Assembly: GCF_018336815.1 (NCBI RefSeq)
Contig: NZ_CP050497.1
Coordinates: 124,001 to 188,000, forward strand
Direction: 5' to 3'
Origin: Treponema vincentii
Lineage (GTDB): Bacteria; Spirochaetota; Spirochaetia; Treponematales; Treponemataceae
Length of the DNA: 64,000 nucleotides
This document shows, piece after piece, positions 46,257 to 54,966 of the stretch (the first letter of the stretch is position 1; each line of letters begins with the position of its first letter). The notes below the pieces were generated by a model. That model had not been told where the DNA came from and ran no database searches. It saw only the letters and a program-made list of their open reading frames with translations. The position numbers and the translations under genes were made by a program.

Positions 46257-47246
46257 ATGCAAGAAATACCATTATCAGCGGACTTAGCTGTTCAAGCAAA
46301 AACGTTTTTACAGAAAACCTCATTCTTTTCCGGCTGGACTGACATTGAACTGGACGAAATTATGATGCACTGTCAAGTAAATGAATTTGAGGATGGCAGC
46401 GTAATATTTACACCCGAAGAGAACGGCTCGAAGGTCTATCTGTTACTGAACGGCAGTGTGGAAGTCCTTGCTCCCGATAAAAAGGCTGCGTTGGCTGAAT
46501 TTGTTGCAGGGGAGTTATTCGGCGAAATCGCCTTGCTGACCGGTAAACCACACGATGCGTATGCAATAGCGCGTAAACAAGCCCGTGTCTTAGAATTTCC
46601 CAAAGGCGGGGTTCCGCTTGAAACCTTATTCCACGATAATCCGCGGATACTTGCACATCTCTTTCAATCATTATTGATTTTCACCTCTCAACGTACCAGA
46701 GCTGCCAATATGCTCATTAAAGAGAATTCACCGGTTGTACGCGAGCTGCGGAATCAAGTCTATAGCGATAAACTTTCCGGTCTATTTAACCGCACCTATT
46801 TAGAGGAATCTTTTGCAGAATTTTGCAAGGGACCTTTTGCACTTATTATGATGAAGCCCGATAACTTTAAGCAGATCAACGACAGTTTCGGTCATGAAGC
46901 GGGGGACACGGCTCTTATTTTTATTGCCGGTCATCTAAAAAAAGCCTTTTCGGAAAATACCATTTTGGTGCGTTACGAAGGGAACGAATTTGCAGTCCTT
47001 ACGCATCTCTATGCCGATAAGGAGTCTGCTCGAACATTTGCAGAGAAAATCAAACATGAGTTGGAAACGTTAGATCTTTCTCATCTTTTTAATGGAGAGA
47101 AAATCTTTTTAAGTATGAGCCTTGGTGTTGTCCTCTTTCCCCAGCACGGGAAAATTTACACCGATATTGTAACACGGTGTTCCGGTATGCCGCTCATAGG
47201 TAGACAACGCGGCGGTTCGATGATTTTATTTCCGGAGGATATATAA
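46257..47246 (+). CDS. cNMP-binding protein with degenerate GGDEF domain
   Basis: From the ATG at 46257 (MQEIPLSADLAVQAKTFLQK) the protein has 329 residues. Residues about 20-135 form a cyclic-nucleotide-binding domain (KVYLLLNGSVEVLAPDKKAA, EFVAGELFGEIALLTGKPHD). A GGDEF-type domain follows (DKLSGLFNRTYLEESFAEFC, PDNFKQINDSFGHEAGDTAL), but the active-site loop reads RYEGNEFAVL instead of GGDEF, so cyclase activity is doubtful. The last 30 residues (TRCSGMPLIGRQRGGSM) differ from the usual ADxALYxAK. The stop overlaps the start of the next, catalytically intact paralogue. Confidence 0.8.
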   Translation: MQEIPLSADLAVQAKTFLQKTSFFSGWTDIELDEIMMHCQVNEFEDGSVIFTPEENGSKVYLLLNGSVEVLAPDKKAALAEFVAGELFGEIALLTGKPHDAYAIARKQARVLEFPKGGVPLETLFHDNPRILAHLFQSLLIFTSQRTRAANMLIKENSPVVRELRNQVYSDKLSGLFNRTYLEESFAEFCKGPFALIMMKPDNFKQINDSFGHEAGDTALIFIAGHLKKAFSENTILVRYEGNEFAVLTHLYADKESARTFAEKIKHELETLDLSHLFNGEKIFLSMSLGVVLFPQHGKIYTDIVTRCSGMPLIGRQRGGSMILFPEDI

Positions 47247-48205
47247 TGCTCGAAGTAAAACAGCGATGGCTTGAAGTTTTACGGAAAACCTCTCTTTTTT
47301 CACGCTTAACACCTGATCAAATGGGCGTTGTCCTTTCATCCCTTTTCTATTGCGAGGTTGAAGCAGGGCAGACCCTCGTGTATGAAGGGGAAATCGGTTC
47401 GGAGCTTTTTATTATTGTGCAAGGATGCATATCGATTTCGGTAAAATCGGGAGAAGAAAATATCGAACTGGGCAGACTGCGTTCCGGAGACTTTTTCGGT
47501 GAAATGTCGCTGCTTGAACAAACGGCCCGTTCAGCTTCTTGTACGGCGGTGGAAAACACCTCCTGCTTTATGCTTAAAGCGCGGGATTTTTCGCAGATTA
47601 TTGTAAACGACCCTGTTATTGCCGTTTCTATCCTACAACAAATGCTTTCAAGTACGGTTTCCCGCCTCTTGCGGACAAACAGCTTTTTAACGCAAGTTAT
47701 CCAATGGGGCGACGAAGCTAAGAAGCGCGCCATCACCGATCCCTTTACAGGCCTCTTTAACCGGCGCTATTTGGATGATAATATCGGAAACCTTATCCGC
47801 CGAAACACGGAAACCACCGGCGCCAGTTTTGCAATGGTGGATGTCGACCGTTTCGGTACTTTAAACAAAACCTACGGAAGTGTGTTCTGCGACAGCATTT
47901 TACTTGCAATTACCGATGTGTTTAAGAAAACCTTTGACCATCAGGATACGCTGATCCGGTACGGCGGCGACGAGTTCTGTTTTATTGTCGGAGGAAATTT
48001 TGAACGAGCTGAAACGCTTTGCCAAAATGTCTGTGAGGGAGTAAACGCTATCAGATTTAACGAGCATCCCGATTTGGCGGTTTCTTGTTCAATCGGCTTA
48101 GTTCCCTGCGCCCATAACGATAATGTGCAGGATATACTCAAGCATTCCGACGAAGCGCTATACTGTGCAAAAGAGCAGGGGCGAAACCGTGTATGCACAG
48201 CTTAG
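47246..48205 (+). CDS. cNMP-binding diguanylate cyclase (GGDEF intact)
   Basis: The 319-residue protein has the same layout as its upstream neighbour: a cNMP-binding domain (LFIIVQGCISISVKSGEENI, RLRSGDFFGEMSLLEQTARS) and a GGDEF domain with DPFTGLFNRRYLDDNIGNL, the catalytic loop IRYGGDEFCFIVGG, and HSDEALYCAKEQGRN. No RxxD inhibitory site is evident before the loop. It should make c-di-GMP under control of a cyclic nucleotide or other ligand. The ATG overlaps the previous stop (TAATG), so the pair is translationally coupled and may form a heterodimer in which the degenerate partner regulates. Confidence 0.88.
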   Translation: MLEVKQRWLEVLRKTSLFSRLTPDQMGVVLSSLFYCEVEAGQTLVYEGEIGSELFIIVQGCISISVKSGEENIELGRLRSGDFFGEMSLLEQTARSASCTAVENTSCFMLKARDFSQIIVNDPVIAVSILQQMLSSTVSRLLRTNSFLTQVIQWGDEAKKRAITDPFTGLFNRRYLDDNIGNLIRRNTETTGASFAMVDVDRFGTLNKTYGSVFCDSILLAITDVFKKTFDHQDTLIRYGGDEFCFIVGGNFERAETLCQNVCEGVNAIRFNEHPDLAVSCSIGLVPCAHNDNVQDILKHSDEALYCAKEQGRNRVCTA

Positions 48206-48274
48206 TACAGTACAAAAACGCGGAGCTGTCATATCAAGTCGTATCAATATGAAAAAATATAAGGTTTATACGGT

Positions 48275-49171
48275 ATGATTTCACTTCTAAAGCTCTTCGG
48301 TGTGGGAGTATTCATTGGAATCGCCAATGTTGTACCCGGAGTTTCCGGCGGTACGATTGCAGTAATTTGCAATGTCTACGATAAATTAATCATATTGAGT
48401 TCACTTAATTGTAAACGGATAAAAGAGGCTTGGCAGGATATACTAAGCCTTGCCTTGGGAATCGGTGCGGGAATTGTGCTGTTTGCAAAGGTGATTACGC
48501 TGCTATACCGCGCGTATCCGGCACAGACAAGCGCCTTTTTTATCGGGGTTGTGGCGGGGAGCATTCCGTTTTTATTCCGAAAGGCTCGTGCCGGTATCCC
48601 CGCTGCGGCAGTTGCAGAGAATGGCTCTTTGACAGCCGGATGGCTGTATGGAACGCTATGCTGCGGAATTGCCGGTTTTGCACTGATGCTGGGAATGTTT
48701 TTCTTACAGCGTCGCGGTGTACAAGCTGCTGCCGTTGTTACCGCCTTTTCGCTGCCATTTGCGGCAAAATTAGCGGTAATGGGAGCTTTAGCTGCGGTTG
48801 CGATGCTGATTCCGGGGATTTCCGGCTCGTTTGTGTTGTTGATTCTCGGCGTATATCCGACAGTACTGCAAGCGGTCGCGGACTTTAATATGCTATTGCT
48901 TATACCTATTGCGCTTGGCGTTGGGGCAGGGTTGGTATTCGGAGCGCGGCTGATTGCCGTATTGCTGGAACGCTTCCCTGCGCTGATGTATGCTTTTATT
49001 CTCGGCTTGGTTGCAGGCTCGGTATTCTATCTCTATCCGAACACCAGCTGCCAGCCTTTTACGATGCGGGTTGTTTCCGGAATAGTATGTGTTATCGGCT
49101 ACGCGGCTGTTTCGTTCTTTTCGAGGCGAGAAGCAATGGAACAGCAGAAAGATGCCGCAGATGAGGAATAA
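48275..49171 (+). CDS. DUF368 membrane protein (polyprenyl-phosphate transporter type)
   Basis: The 298-residue protein has about eight hydrophobic helices and the DUF368 signature FIGIANVVPGVSGGTIAVIC near the N-terminus, repeated in the second half as MLIPGISGSFVLLILGVYP. This internal duplication with PGxSGG/PGISGS is the hallmark of the family. Some DUF368 proteins (PopT) have been shown to return undecaprenyl phosphate across the membrane. That assignment is family knowledge, not shown here. No good ribosome site precedes the ATG. Confidence 0.87.
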   Translation: MISLLKLFGVGVFIGIANVVPGVSGGTIAVICNVYDKLIILSSLNCKRIKEAWQDILSLALGIGAGIVLFAKVITLLYRAYPAQTSAFFIGVVAGSIPFLFRKARAGIPAAAVAENGSLTAGWLYGTLCCGIAGFALMLGMFFLQRRGVQAAAVVTAFSLPFAAKLAVMGALAAVAMLIPGISGSFVLLILGVYPTVLQAVADFNMLLLIPIALGVGAGLVFGARLIAVLLERFPALMYAFILGLVAGSVFYLYPNTSCQPFTMRVVSGIVCVIGYAAVSFFSRREAMEQQKDAADEE

Positions 49172-49200
49172 CCGTATATCTTTTTCAGTGGGAGGAATGT

Positions 49201-49740
49201 ATGTTTGAATCTTTACAAGTAACATCGGAATTAGTAGACAAGGTGATTAAGCCTTTTTCTGCGTTAGCTAAACATGGTGTACTCGTCAGTGCCGGACATG
49301 GAACGGAACACGGCGAGTGGAATACTATGACTGCATCGTGGGCATTGATGGGGCATTTATGGAACCGACCGATGGCTGCTTTGTTTATTAGACCGCAGCG
49401 GCATACCGCGGTATTTGCCGAAGAAGAAGATTACTTGAGCGTGTCCTTTTTGGATACTGCCGATGAAAAAATGTGCGAAGCCCTTAAAATTTGCGGTACC
49501 GTGTCGGGCAGGGATGAAGACAAAGCGGCCAGCGCGGGGCTTACACCGGTATTCCACGACAATACCGTTATCGGATTTGAGGAAGCCATACTCACCGTAT
49601 CATGCCGGAAACTCTACCGGAGTCAGTTCGATATGGACTCGTTTTTAGACCCACAGGTCATTATCGACTGTTATCCCAAAAAAGATTTTCACTACGTCTA
49701 TTTCTGCGAAATCCGCGATGCCTATCTTCGCAGCAAATAG
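49201..49740 (+). CDS. Flavin reductase-like (FMN-binding split barrel) protein
   Basis: GGGAGG precedes the ATG. The 179-residue product contains KHGVLVSAGHGTEHGEWNTM, TASWALMGHLWNRPMAALFI, RPQRHTAVFAEEEDYLSVSF and AGLTPVFHDNTVIGFEEAIL, matching the flavin reductase family fold. The N-x-M-T-x-S-W segment is the usual FMN-contact strand. The electron acceptor is unknown; family members reduce flavins, or act in oxidative-stress or aromatic metabolism. It follows DUF368 by 29 nt, with repeat R3 downstream. Confidence 0.84.
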   Translation: MFESLQVTSELVDKVIKPFSALAKHGVLVSAGHGTEHGEWNTMTASWALMGHLWNRPMAALFIRPQRHTAVFAEEEDYLSVSFLDTADEKMCEALKICGTVSGRDEDKAASAGLTPVFHDNTVIGFEEAILTVSCRKLYRSQFDMDSFLDPQVIIDCYPKKDFHYVYFCEIRDAYLRSK

Positions 49741-49807
49741 AACACTGCCGAAAGCTGCTTTTCTTGTATGTAACGGAACCGCCGCTTTGCGGTTCTAATT
49801 GATAACA

Positions 49808-49845
49808 GGGCATCTTTAAAAACTACCAAGTTTTTAGAGATGCCC
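49808..49845. repeat. Dispersed CTAAAAACT-type repeat, member R3
   Basis: GGGCATCTTTAAAAACT (49808-49824) and AGTTTTTAGAGATGCCC (49829-49845) form a 17-bp stem with one mismatch and a 4-nt loop. It may serve as terminator of the upstream flavin reductase gene. Confidence 0.7.
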
Positions 49846-49876
49846 GTTGATTTTAAGAAGTGTATAAGAGGTTTCT

Positions 49877-51388
49877 ATGAAAAAAATAATTACGTTGTTT
49901 TTTATGATGATACTTGCAAGCGCCGTGTTTGCACAGGACGCGGCGCAAACTGAAACAGGCAGTCTTGAAGATGAGCTGTTCGGCGGCGATACTGAAGCGC
50001 TCGTAACACCGGAGCAGGCAAACGCCGAAACTCAAAAAAACGGTGTTTCCCTAACGGGCGATCTTAAAACCGCAACACTCGCACTCGAAAGCAATAAGTT
50101 GCGTATCGGCGGCTCGTTAAACACTGAATTGGGGCTTAAATATGTATGGACTGATCCGTACACAAAGAAAAACGATGCGAAAAAAGCTTTTTTAAATCCT
50201 GCGGTGGCACAGCTGCAGCCGACAATCGGTGCAAATCTCTTTTTTGATGCGCGCCCGGTACAGGACTTAAAGTTATACGGCAAGTTCCTTTTTGAATTCC
50301 CGTTTGAAAAGAGTTTGAACGGAACAATAAGTATCACAAAAGAGCAAATGGATGAGATTTTGAAGCAGTATCCAGCTCTAAAGACCATACCAAATTTTCC
50401 ACGAAATGGATTTGGATATCCTATCAGTGTAAACGGTTCACCGAATTTTAAAATTTGGGAACTGTATACCGATTTCTCGACAAAGGATATTGCGTTTTTC
50501 CGGTTTGGAAAACATACGGTTAAGTGGGGAACCGGTTATTTTTATAGTCCGGCTGATGTTATCAATATTTCGCGGATAGACCCTGAAAAACCGACGGCAG
50601 ACCGAGAAGGTCCCGTTTCGCTGCGAACGCATATTGTTATTCCTAAGACGCAGTACAATATATGGTTGTATTTGCTGCCCGACACGGAAACGTTTAAGCC
50701 GCAATATACGGCGGGGGCTGCAAAGGCAGAGTTTGTGTTCGGCGACTGGGAGTTGGGTGTCGGCGGTTGGTATCGCTATGAAAAGGCGCCGCGGTTTATT
50801 ACAACCCTCTCCGGCAGTATCGCGGGAAAGGTTGCCGTCTTTGCGGAAGGCGTATTTGCATGGGGCAGCGATTATACCTATTATAAAGACGATGATGTAC
50901 TGACGCCGTATACGGTAAAGAATAAGCCGTTTTTCCAAGCGACGCTCGGCGGCTCGTATTCAAATGAGAACTCACATACAACAATTGCATTCCAATATTA
51001 CTATAACGGCTTCGGCTATGCAAACACAAAGGCCGCCGACCGTATTGCTGATAGCGCAGCAGATGCTTTGAACAAAAAAAATTTTACCGATCCTTCGCTC
51101 AAAAAATATGAGAATATCGCCGCAATGGGAAACCGAGGCCAGCATTATATCGCCTTTACAGTAGCTCAGAACAAGATCGGCACGGAAGATTTGACGGCAA
51201 ATTTGTTCCAGCAATTCGCAATCAGCGAGCTTGAAGGGCTTACAACACTCAGCCTTAACTGGAGGATATTTAAGTTTGTACAGATGAGTACCGGCCCGAT
51301 ATTCTCGTATCCGCTGAGTCCTTCGTCGCACAGTAAAGGCTCCATCGGCTATAACCTCAGCTTTAAGCTCGGCGGCGGCAAGTTCTAA
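49877..51388 (+). CDS. Outer-membrane beta-barrel protein
   Basis: A signal peptide (MKKIITLFFMMILASAVFAQ) is followed by an acidic, low-complexity segment and then about 430 residues of alternating strands with periodic aromatics: LRIGGSLNTELGLKYVWTDP, YGKFLFEFPFEKSLNGTISI, FFRFGKHTVKWGTGYFYSPA, and TIAFQYYYNYNGFGY-like segments. The last residues (SIGYNLSFKLGGGKF) form a plausible C-terminal strand with terminal Phe, as expected for BAM substrates. Family is a guess: treponemal porin-like protein. GAGG sits 5 nt before the ATG. Confidence 0.75.
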   Translation: MKKIITLFFMMILASAVFAQDAAQTETGSLEDELFGGDTEALVTPEQANAETQKNGVSLTGDLKTATLALESNKLRIGGSLNTELGLKYVWTDPYTKKNDAKKAFLNPAVAQLQPTIGANLFFDARPVQDLKLYGKFLFEFPFEKSLNGTISITKEQMDEILKQYPALKTIPNFPRNGFGYPISVNGSPNFKIWELYTDFSTKDIAFFRFGKHTVKWGTGYFYSPADVINISRIDPEKPTADREGPVSLRTHIVIPKTQYNIWLYLLPDTETFKPQYTAGAAKAEFVFGDWELGVGGWYRYEKAPRFITTLSGSIAGKVAVFAEGVFAWGSDYTYYKDDDVLTPYTVKNKPFFQATLGGSYSNENSHTTIAFQYYYNGFGYANTKAADRIADSAADALNKKNFTDPSLKKYENIAAMGNRGQHYIAFTVAQNKIGTEDLTANLFQQFAISELEGLTTLSLNWRIFKFVQMSTGPIFSYPLSPSSHSKGSIGYNLSFKLGGGKF

Positions 51389-51514
51389 TGCTGGTCAACT
51401 TTCCATTTGCGCGAAGGGGTTAGGTCGTCTCTATTACAACTAAGTCTTGATACACTCACAACTTAATTTTAAACATCGCTTCTAAAGATTAAGACTCACG
51501 GAAGGGTGCCTGTA

Positions 51515-53170
51515 TTAAATCAATATCTTCTTTGCAGCGCCGCCGTAATACTTGTTGCGCAATTCGTGAACCTGCTCGTCGCGGATGTAGTCGTCAAAGG
51601 GCATCATCCGGTCGATTACACCGCCGGGGGTAATTTCCACAATGCGGTTTGCGATGGACGAGATGAATTCGTGGTCGTGCGAGTTGAACAGCACCACTCC
51701 CGGAAAGGCGATGAGCGCCTCGTTCAAACTGGTAATCGCTTCCAAGTCAAGGTGATTGGTCGGTTCATCCATAATCAGCACATTGGCACCGGAAAGCATC
51801 AGCTTACTGAGCATACAGCGTACCTTTTCCCCTCCGGAAAGTACCTTGACGGGTTTGAGCGATTCATCGCCGGTAAAAAGCATCCGCCCTAAAAAGCCGC
51901 GCACATAGGCTTCGTCCTGTTCGGTGGAAAATTGCCGCAGCCAGTCGGTAATGTTCAAATCGGTTTCAAAGTAGCTGGAATTATCCTTGCTGAGATAGGC
52001 ATTCGTAACGGTCTGCCCCCAATACACATCACCGGAATCGGCGGTTTTAACACCGGCAATAATATCGAAGAAAGCCGATTTTGAGTTATGCTCCTGTCCG
52101 ACAAAGGCGATTTTGTCCGTCCGGTTCACGGTCAAGCTGAAATCCTTGAGCAGCGTAATACCGTTGCCCGAACCTTCTTCCTTAGAAGTGTAATTCAACT
52201 TTTCTACGCGGACAACGTTATTGCCGATTTCTCTATCCGGTTTAAAGTGGACATACGGAAATTTCCGGGTGGTAACTTCCAGTTCTTCCAGGGCAAGTTT
52301 GTCGTACACTTTTTTGCGGCTGGTTGCCTGCCGGCTTTTTGCCGCGTTAGAAGCAAACCGTAGGATAAATTCGCGCAGGTCTTTCATCTTTTCTTCGCGC
52401 TTTTTCTGCTGGTCGCGTGCTTGTCGCTGCATAATCTGACTCATCTGATACCAGAAGTCATAGTTACCGCTGTACATACGGATTTTTCCAAAGTCGATAT
52501 CGCAAATATGCGTACACACGGTGTTCAGAAAGTGCCGGTCGTGCGATACCACGATCACCGTATTCGGGAACTCTATTAAAAACTCCTCCAGCCAGCTGAT
52601 GGATTCAAGGTCGAGACCGTTCGTCGGCTCGTCCAACAAGAGAATATCGGGATTGCCGAACAGTGCCTGCGCCAACAGCACACGAACCTTCTGGCTTTCG
52701 TCAAGCTCGCTCATCATGCGCTCGTGGTTTGTCTCTTCCAAACCGAGCCCGGAGAGCATCTGTTCTACCTGATTTTCCGCCTCCCAGCCGCCCATGTCGG
52801 CAAACTCACCTTCAAGCTCCGAGGCGCGGATACCGTCCGCTTCGCTGAAATCTTCCTTTTCGTAAATGGTTTCCCGCTCTTTCATAATCTTGTAGAGCTG
52901 CGGGTAGCCCATGTATACGGAGTCTTTGACGGAATACTCATCAAACGCAAAGTGATCCTGCCGCAGTACCGCCATCCGTTCACCCGGCGTAATGCTGATT
53001 TCTCCGCTATCGTGTTCCAATTCGCCTGAAAGCAGCTTGAGGAATGTTGACTTGCCTGCTCCATTCGCTCCGATAATGCCGTAGCAGTTCCCGGGGGTAA
53101 ATTTTAAATTGACATCTTTAAAAAGAGGTTTTTCCGAAAATTTTAAACTAACATCGCTTACTGTAATCAT
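51515..53170 (-). CDS. ABC-F family ATPase (YbiT/YkpA-like)
   Basis: The 551-residue protein has two ABC domains and no membrane segments. Domain 1 has Walker A GIIGANGAGKSTFLKLL and Walker B ILLLDEPTNGLD. Its signature loop reads SELDESQKVRVLLAQALF instead of LSGGQ. Domain 2 has the normal LSGGEKVRCMLSKLML and VLIMDEPTNHLD, but Walker A is altered (FVGQEHNSKSAFF). I recall a changed second Walker A in some YkpA-like proteins, so this may be a subfamily trait. ABC-F proteins bind ribosomes and relieve stalling. Promoter at 53178-53206 suggests a leaderless mRNA. Confidence 0.9.
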   Translation of the reverse strand: MITVSDVSLKFSEKPLFKDVNLKFTPGNCYGIIGANGAGKSTFLKLLSGELEHDSGEISITPGERMAVLRQDHFAFDEYSVKDSVYMGYPQLYKIMKERETIYEKEDFSEADGIRASELEGEFADMGGWEAENQVEQMLSGLGLEETNHERMMSELDESQKVRVLLAQALFGNPDILLLDEPTNGLDLESISWLEEFLIEFPNTVIVVSHDRHFLNTVCTHICDIDFGKIRMYSGNYDFWYQMSQIMQRQARDQQKKREEKMKDLREFILRFASNAAKSRQATSRKKVYDKLALEELEVTTRKFPYVHFKPDREIGNNVVRVEKLNYTSKEEGSGNGITLLKDFSLTVNRTDKIAFVGQEHNSKSAFFDIIAGVKTADSGDVYWGQTVTNAYLSKDNSSYFETDLNITDWLRQFSTEQDEAYVRGFLGRMLFTGDESLKPVKVLSGGEKVRCMLSKLMLSGANVLIMDEPTNHLDLEAITSLNEALIAFPGVVLFNSHDHEFISSIANRIVEITPGGVIDRMMPFDDYIRDEQVHELRNKYYGGAAKKILI

Positions 53171-53177
53171 AAAGGTC

Positions 53178-53206
53178 AGTATAGCCTAAAAGAAAAAAAG
53201 AGTGAA
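53178..53206 (-). promoter_or_regulatory. Promoter of abcF, probably leaderless
   Basis: Minus strand: TTCACT (53206-53201), 17-nt spacer, TATACT (53183-53178), seven bases, ATG at 53170. The -35 partly abuts the nested palindrome beginning at 53211. Confidence 0.65.
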
Positions 53207-53210
53207 CGGG

Positions 53211-53362
53211 ATGGATGAATAAACGCATCAGGTCGTTTTTTAACACCCCCACGGAAAAACTGAGACTATTCGACCAGAGTTGAACCTCTTCGCGGTTCAA
53301 ATGGTCTCACAGTCTCAGTTTTTCCGCGGTTTTTATCTAGTCTACCTGATGCGTTTATCCAT
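53211..53362. repeat. 150-bp nested palindrome
   Basis: Three nested arms: outer ATAAACGCATCAGGT (53219-53233) with 53344-53358, perfect 15 bp and extended by ATGGAT/ATCCAT; middle CGGAAAAACTGAGACT (53252-53267) with 53311-53326, perfect 16 bp; inner GACC and TTGAACC (53272-53286) with GGTTCAA and GGTC (53294-53306). Internal non-pairing bulges separate the arms. It encodes nothing obvious and lies between abcF and the glycosyltransferase gene. Confidence 0.85.
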
Positions 53363-53400
53363 TTGTGGGAAAAATGTGGGAAAAATGTGCGAAATTTTAT

Positions 53401-53507
53401 TTCCTTAAAATGCAACAGTTGAACAAAATATGAATTTTGGAAACTGTTGCATTCGTGCGCGAAAAGCGCACATATCAATACGCAAGTTTTCGAAAGAAAA
53501 CTTGACG
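53401..53507. repeat. Multi-hairpin dispersed repeat, copy B
   Basis: Same three-hairpin arrangement as copy A (15376-15481): TGCAACAG/CTGTTGCA, TGCGCG...CGCA, and CAAGTTTTC/GAAAACTTG. In the third hairpin the changes relative to copy A are compensatory (TTGC/GCAA versus TTTC/GAAA), so pairing is kept. Confidence 0.8.
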
Positions 53508-53509
53508 GT

Positions 53510-53544
53510 TAAGGTGAGCGGCGTCATTGTAGACGCTCACCTTA
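53510..53544. repeat. 11-bp hairpin next to repeat B
   Basis: TAAGGTGAGCG (53510-53520) pairs perfectly with CGCTCACCTTA (53534-53544); inner GTC/GAC extends it. It lies 30 nt after the stop of the minus-strand glycosyltransferase gene and may take part in ending its transcription. Confidence 0.65.
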
Positions 53545-53573
53545 TACCTATGAAATTTCGCACAGAAGGGCTG

Positions 53574-54755
53574 TTACGGATTATGGGTTTCTGCAAGTAC
53601 CTGTCGGTAAACCTCCACGATTTTTTTTGTCATCGTTTGATAATTGTCTTGCAATGCGGCTGAGTTTATTTCCTCTTTGAGCGTTTTACCATCCTTAGTA
53701 TGTTGTTTTTTATCATAGATGTTGTGCAGAATGTTAACGAATGCGGCCGAATCTTTAAAAGCGAAGCCTGTTACTCCTTCGATATATTGATCTTCATTTT
53801 CTTCGTCATACAGATGAATTACAGGTATGCCGCAGGCAATTGCTTCCAAAGCCGAAACCGAATGGTTTTCCGAAAGCGAGGTCATAATGTATGCATCACA
53901 TAAGTGGTAATAGTATTTGATATTCTCATGCAGTACGGCACCGGTAAAGATAACCGAATGGGTAAGGCCATAATCTTTTGCCTGCTGTTCAAGCTCTGCT
54001 CTAGCAGGACCGTTTCCGATTATAAATAATTTAGCATTCGGCATTCCGTCTACAAAGTATTTCCAATATTCTAATGTGAGTGAAAGATTTTTTTCCGCAG
54101 CAAGTCTTCCACAAAAACAGGCGATAAAATCATCAGGTTTAATGGCATACTGGATTTTAAGATTCTGAATGACATCCTGATTGAGCGTATCTTCGGCAAA
54201 ATCGGTGGTAATACATGCATTGGGAATTTTATAAATCGGCGTTGTTACTTTGCACTGCTTTAAAAAATCTTCCAGTTTTGTCGATGCACAGATAACCGCT
54301 TTAGCGGCATTGGTATACCGTAAAATACCATGGTCGATAAAATCTTTTACCGCTTTAAGATTTTGCAATGCACCAAAATAGTGAATATAATCGTAATACA
54401 TACTATGGCAGGTATATACAATCGGTATATTGAGTTTACGTCCTGCATACAAGGCGAACAGTCCTTGGCTGAATTCATGGTGAATATGAATAATATCGGG
54501 ATTCCATTCTTTTAGCAACCTTAATCTGGTTCTACTACGCGGGTAAGAAACGGAATAATTGTAAAGATTGTGCAATTTTACGGCAGGGCTGTATAAAATA
54601 CCGTCAGTAATATGGTGATGCTTTGTATTCGCATCAGGCTTAACGATAAGAACCTCATGCCCCAATTCAATTAAACCTTTTCTCAGCGCTTCGATATGAT
54701 ATACGGCACCGTTAATTTCCGGAAGATAACACTCGGTGATAATAGCAATTCGCAT
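53574..54755 (-). CDS. GT4 glycosyltransferase, resembling glucosyl-diacylglycerol synthases
   Basis: The 393-residue protein is a GT-B-fold glycosyltransferase. N-terminal MRIAIITECYLPEINGAVYH, then HIHHEFSQGLFALYAGRKL, the nucleotide-binding FCGRLAAEKNLSLTLEYW, and the E-x7-E motif SENHSVSALEAIACGIPVIHL. The NGAVYHIEALRKGLIELGHE start resembles bacterial alpha-glucosyl-diacylglycerol synthases, so a role in membrane glycolipid synthesis is plausible; lipopolysaccharide-type or polysaccharide targets cannot be excluded. A basic, aromatic-rich stretch (YYDYIHYFGALQNLKAVKDF) could touch the membrane. AAAAGG lies upstream of the ATG at moderate distance. Confidence 0.85.
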   Translation of the reverse strand: MRIAIITECYLPEINGAVYHIEALRKGLIELGHEVLIVKPDANTKHHHITDGILYSPAVKLHNLYNYSVSYPRSRTRLRLLKEWNPDIIHIHHEFSQGLFALYAGRKLNIPIVYTCHSMYYDYIHYFGALQNLKAVKDFIDHGILRYTNAAKAVICASTKLEDFLKQCKVTTPIYKIPNACITTDFAEDTLNQDVIQNLKIQYAIKPDDFIACFCGRLAAEKNLSLTLEYWKYFVDGMPNAKLFIIGNGPARAELEQQAKDYGLTHSVIFTGAVLHENIKYYYHLCDAYIMTSLSENHSVSALEAIACGIPVIHLYDEENEDQYIEGVTGFAFKDSAAFVNILHNIYDKKQHTKDGKTLKEEINSAALQDNYQTMTKKIVEVYRQVLAETHNP

Positions 54756-54966
54756 ATAGATAGCCTTTTATAAGTACAATTTCTATCCTATCACGGTAAG
54801 ACGGTAAAAGCAAGCATCAAATCAGAACTTCAAAACAGCTATGATATTTTGTAAGGACTTGCCGGTATACATCTAAGGGCTTTTGATCTATCTGTTGATA
54901 TGTACAGTGGACATCTTTCTTTGTTTTATCTATTATTACTTACCAAATATCTCTCAGGGTTAAAAA

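Noticed and set aside
53266-53478. 70-codon minus-strand frame in the abcF-glycosyltransferase gap
   Set aside because: It lies wholly in the nested palindrome and repeat B; the residues simply reflect hairpin sequence.
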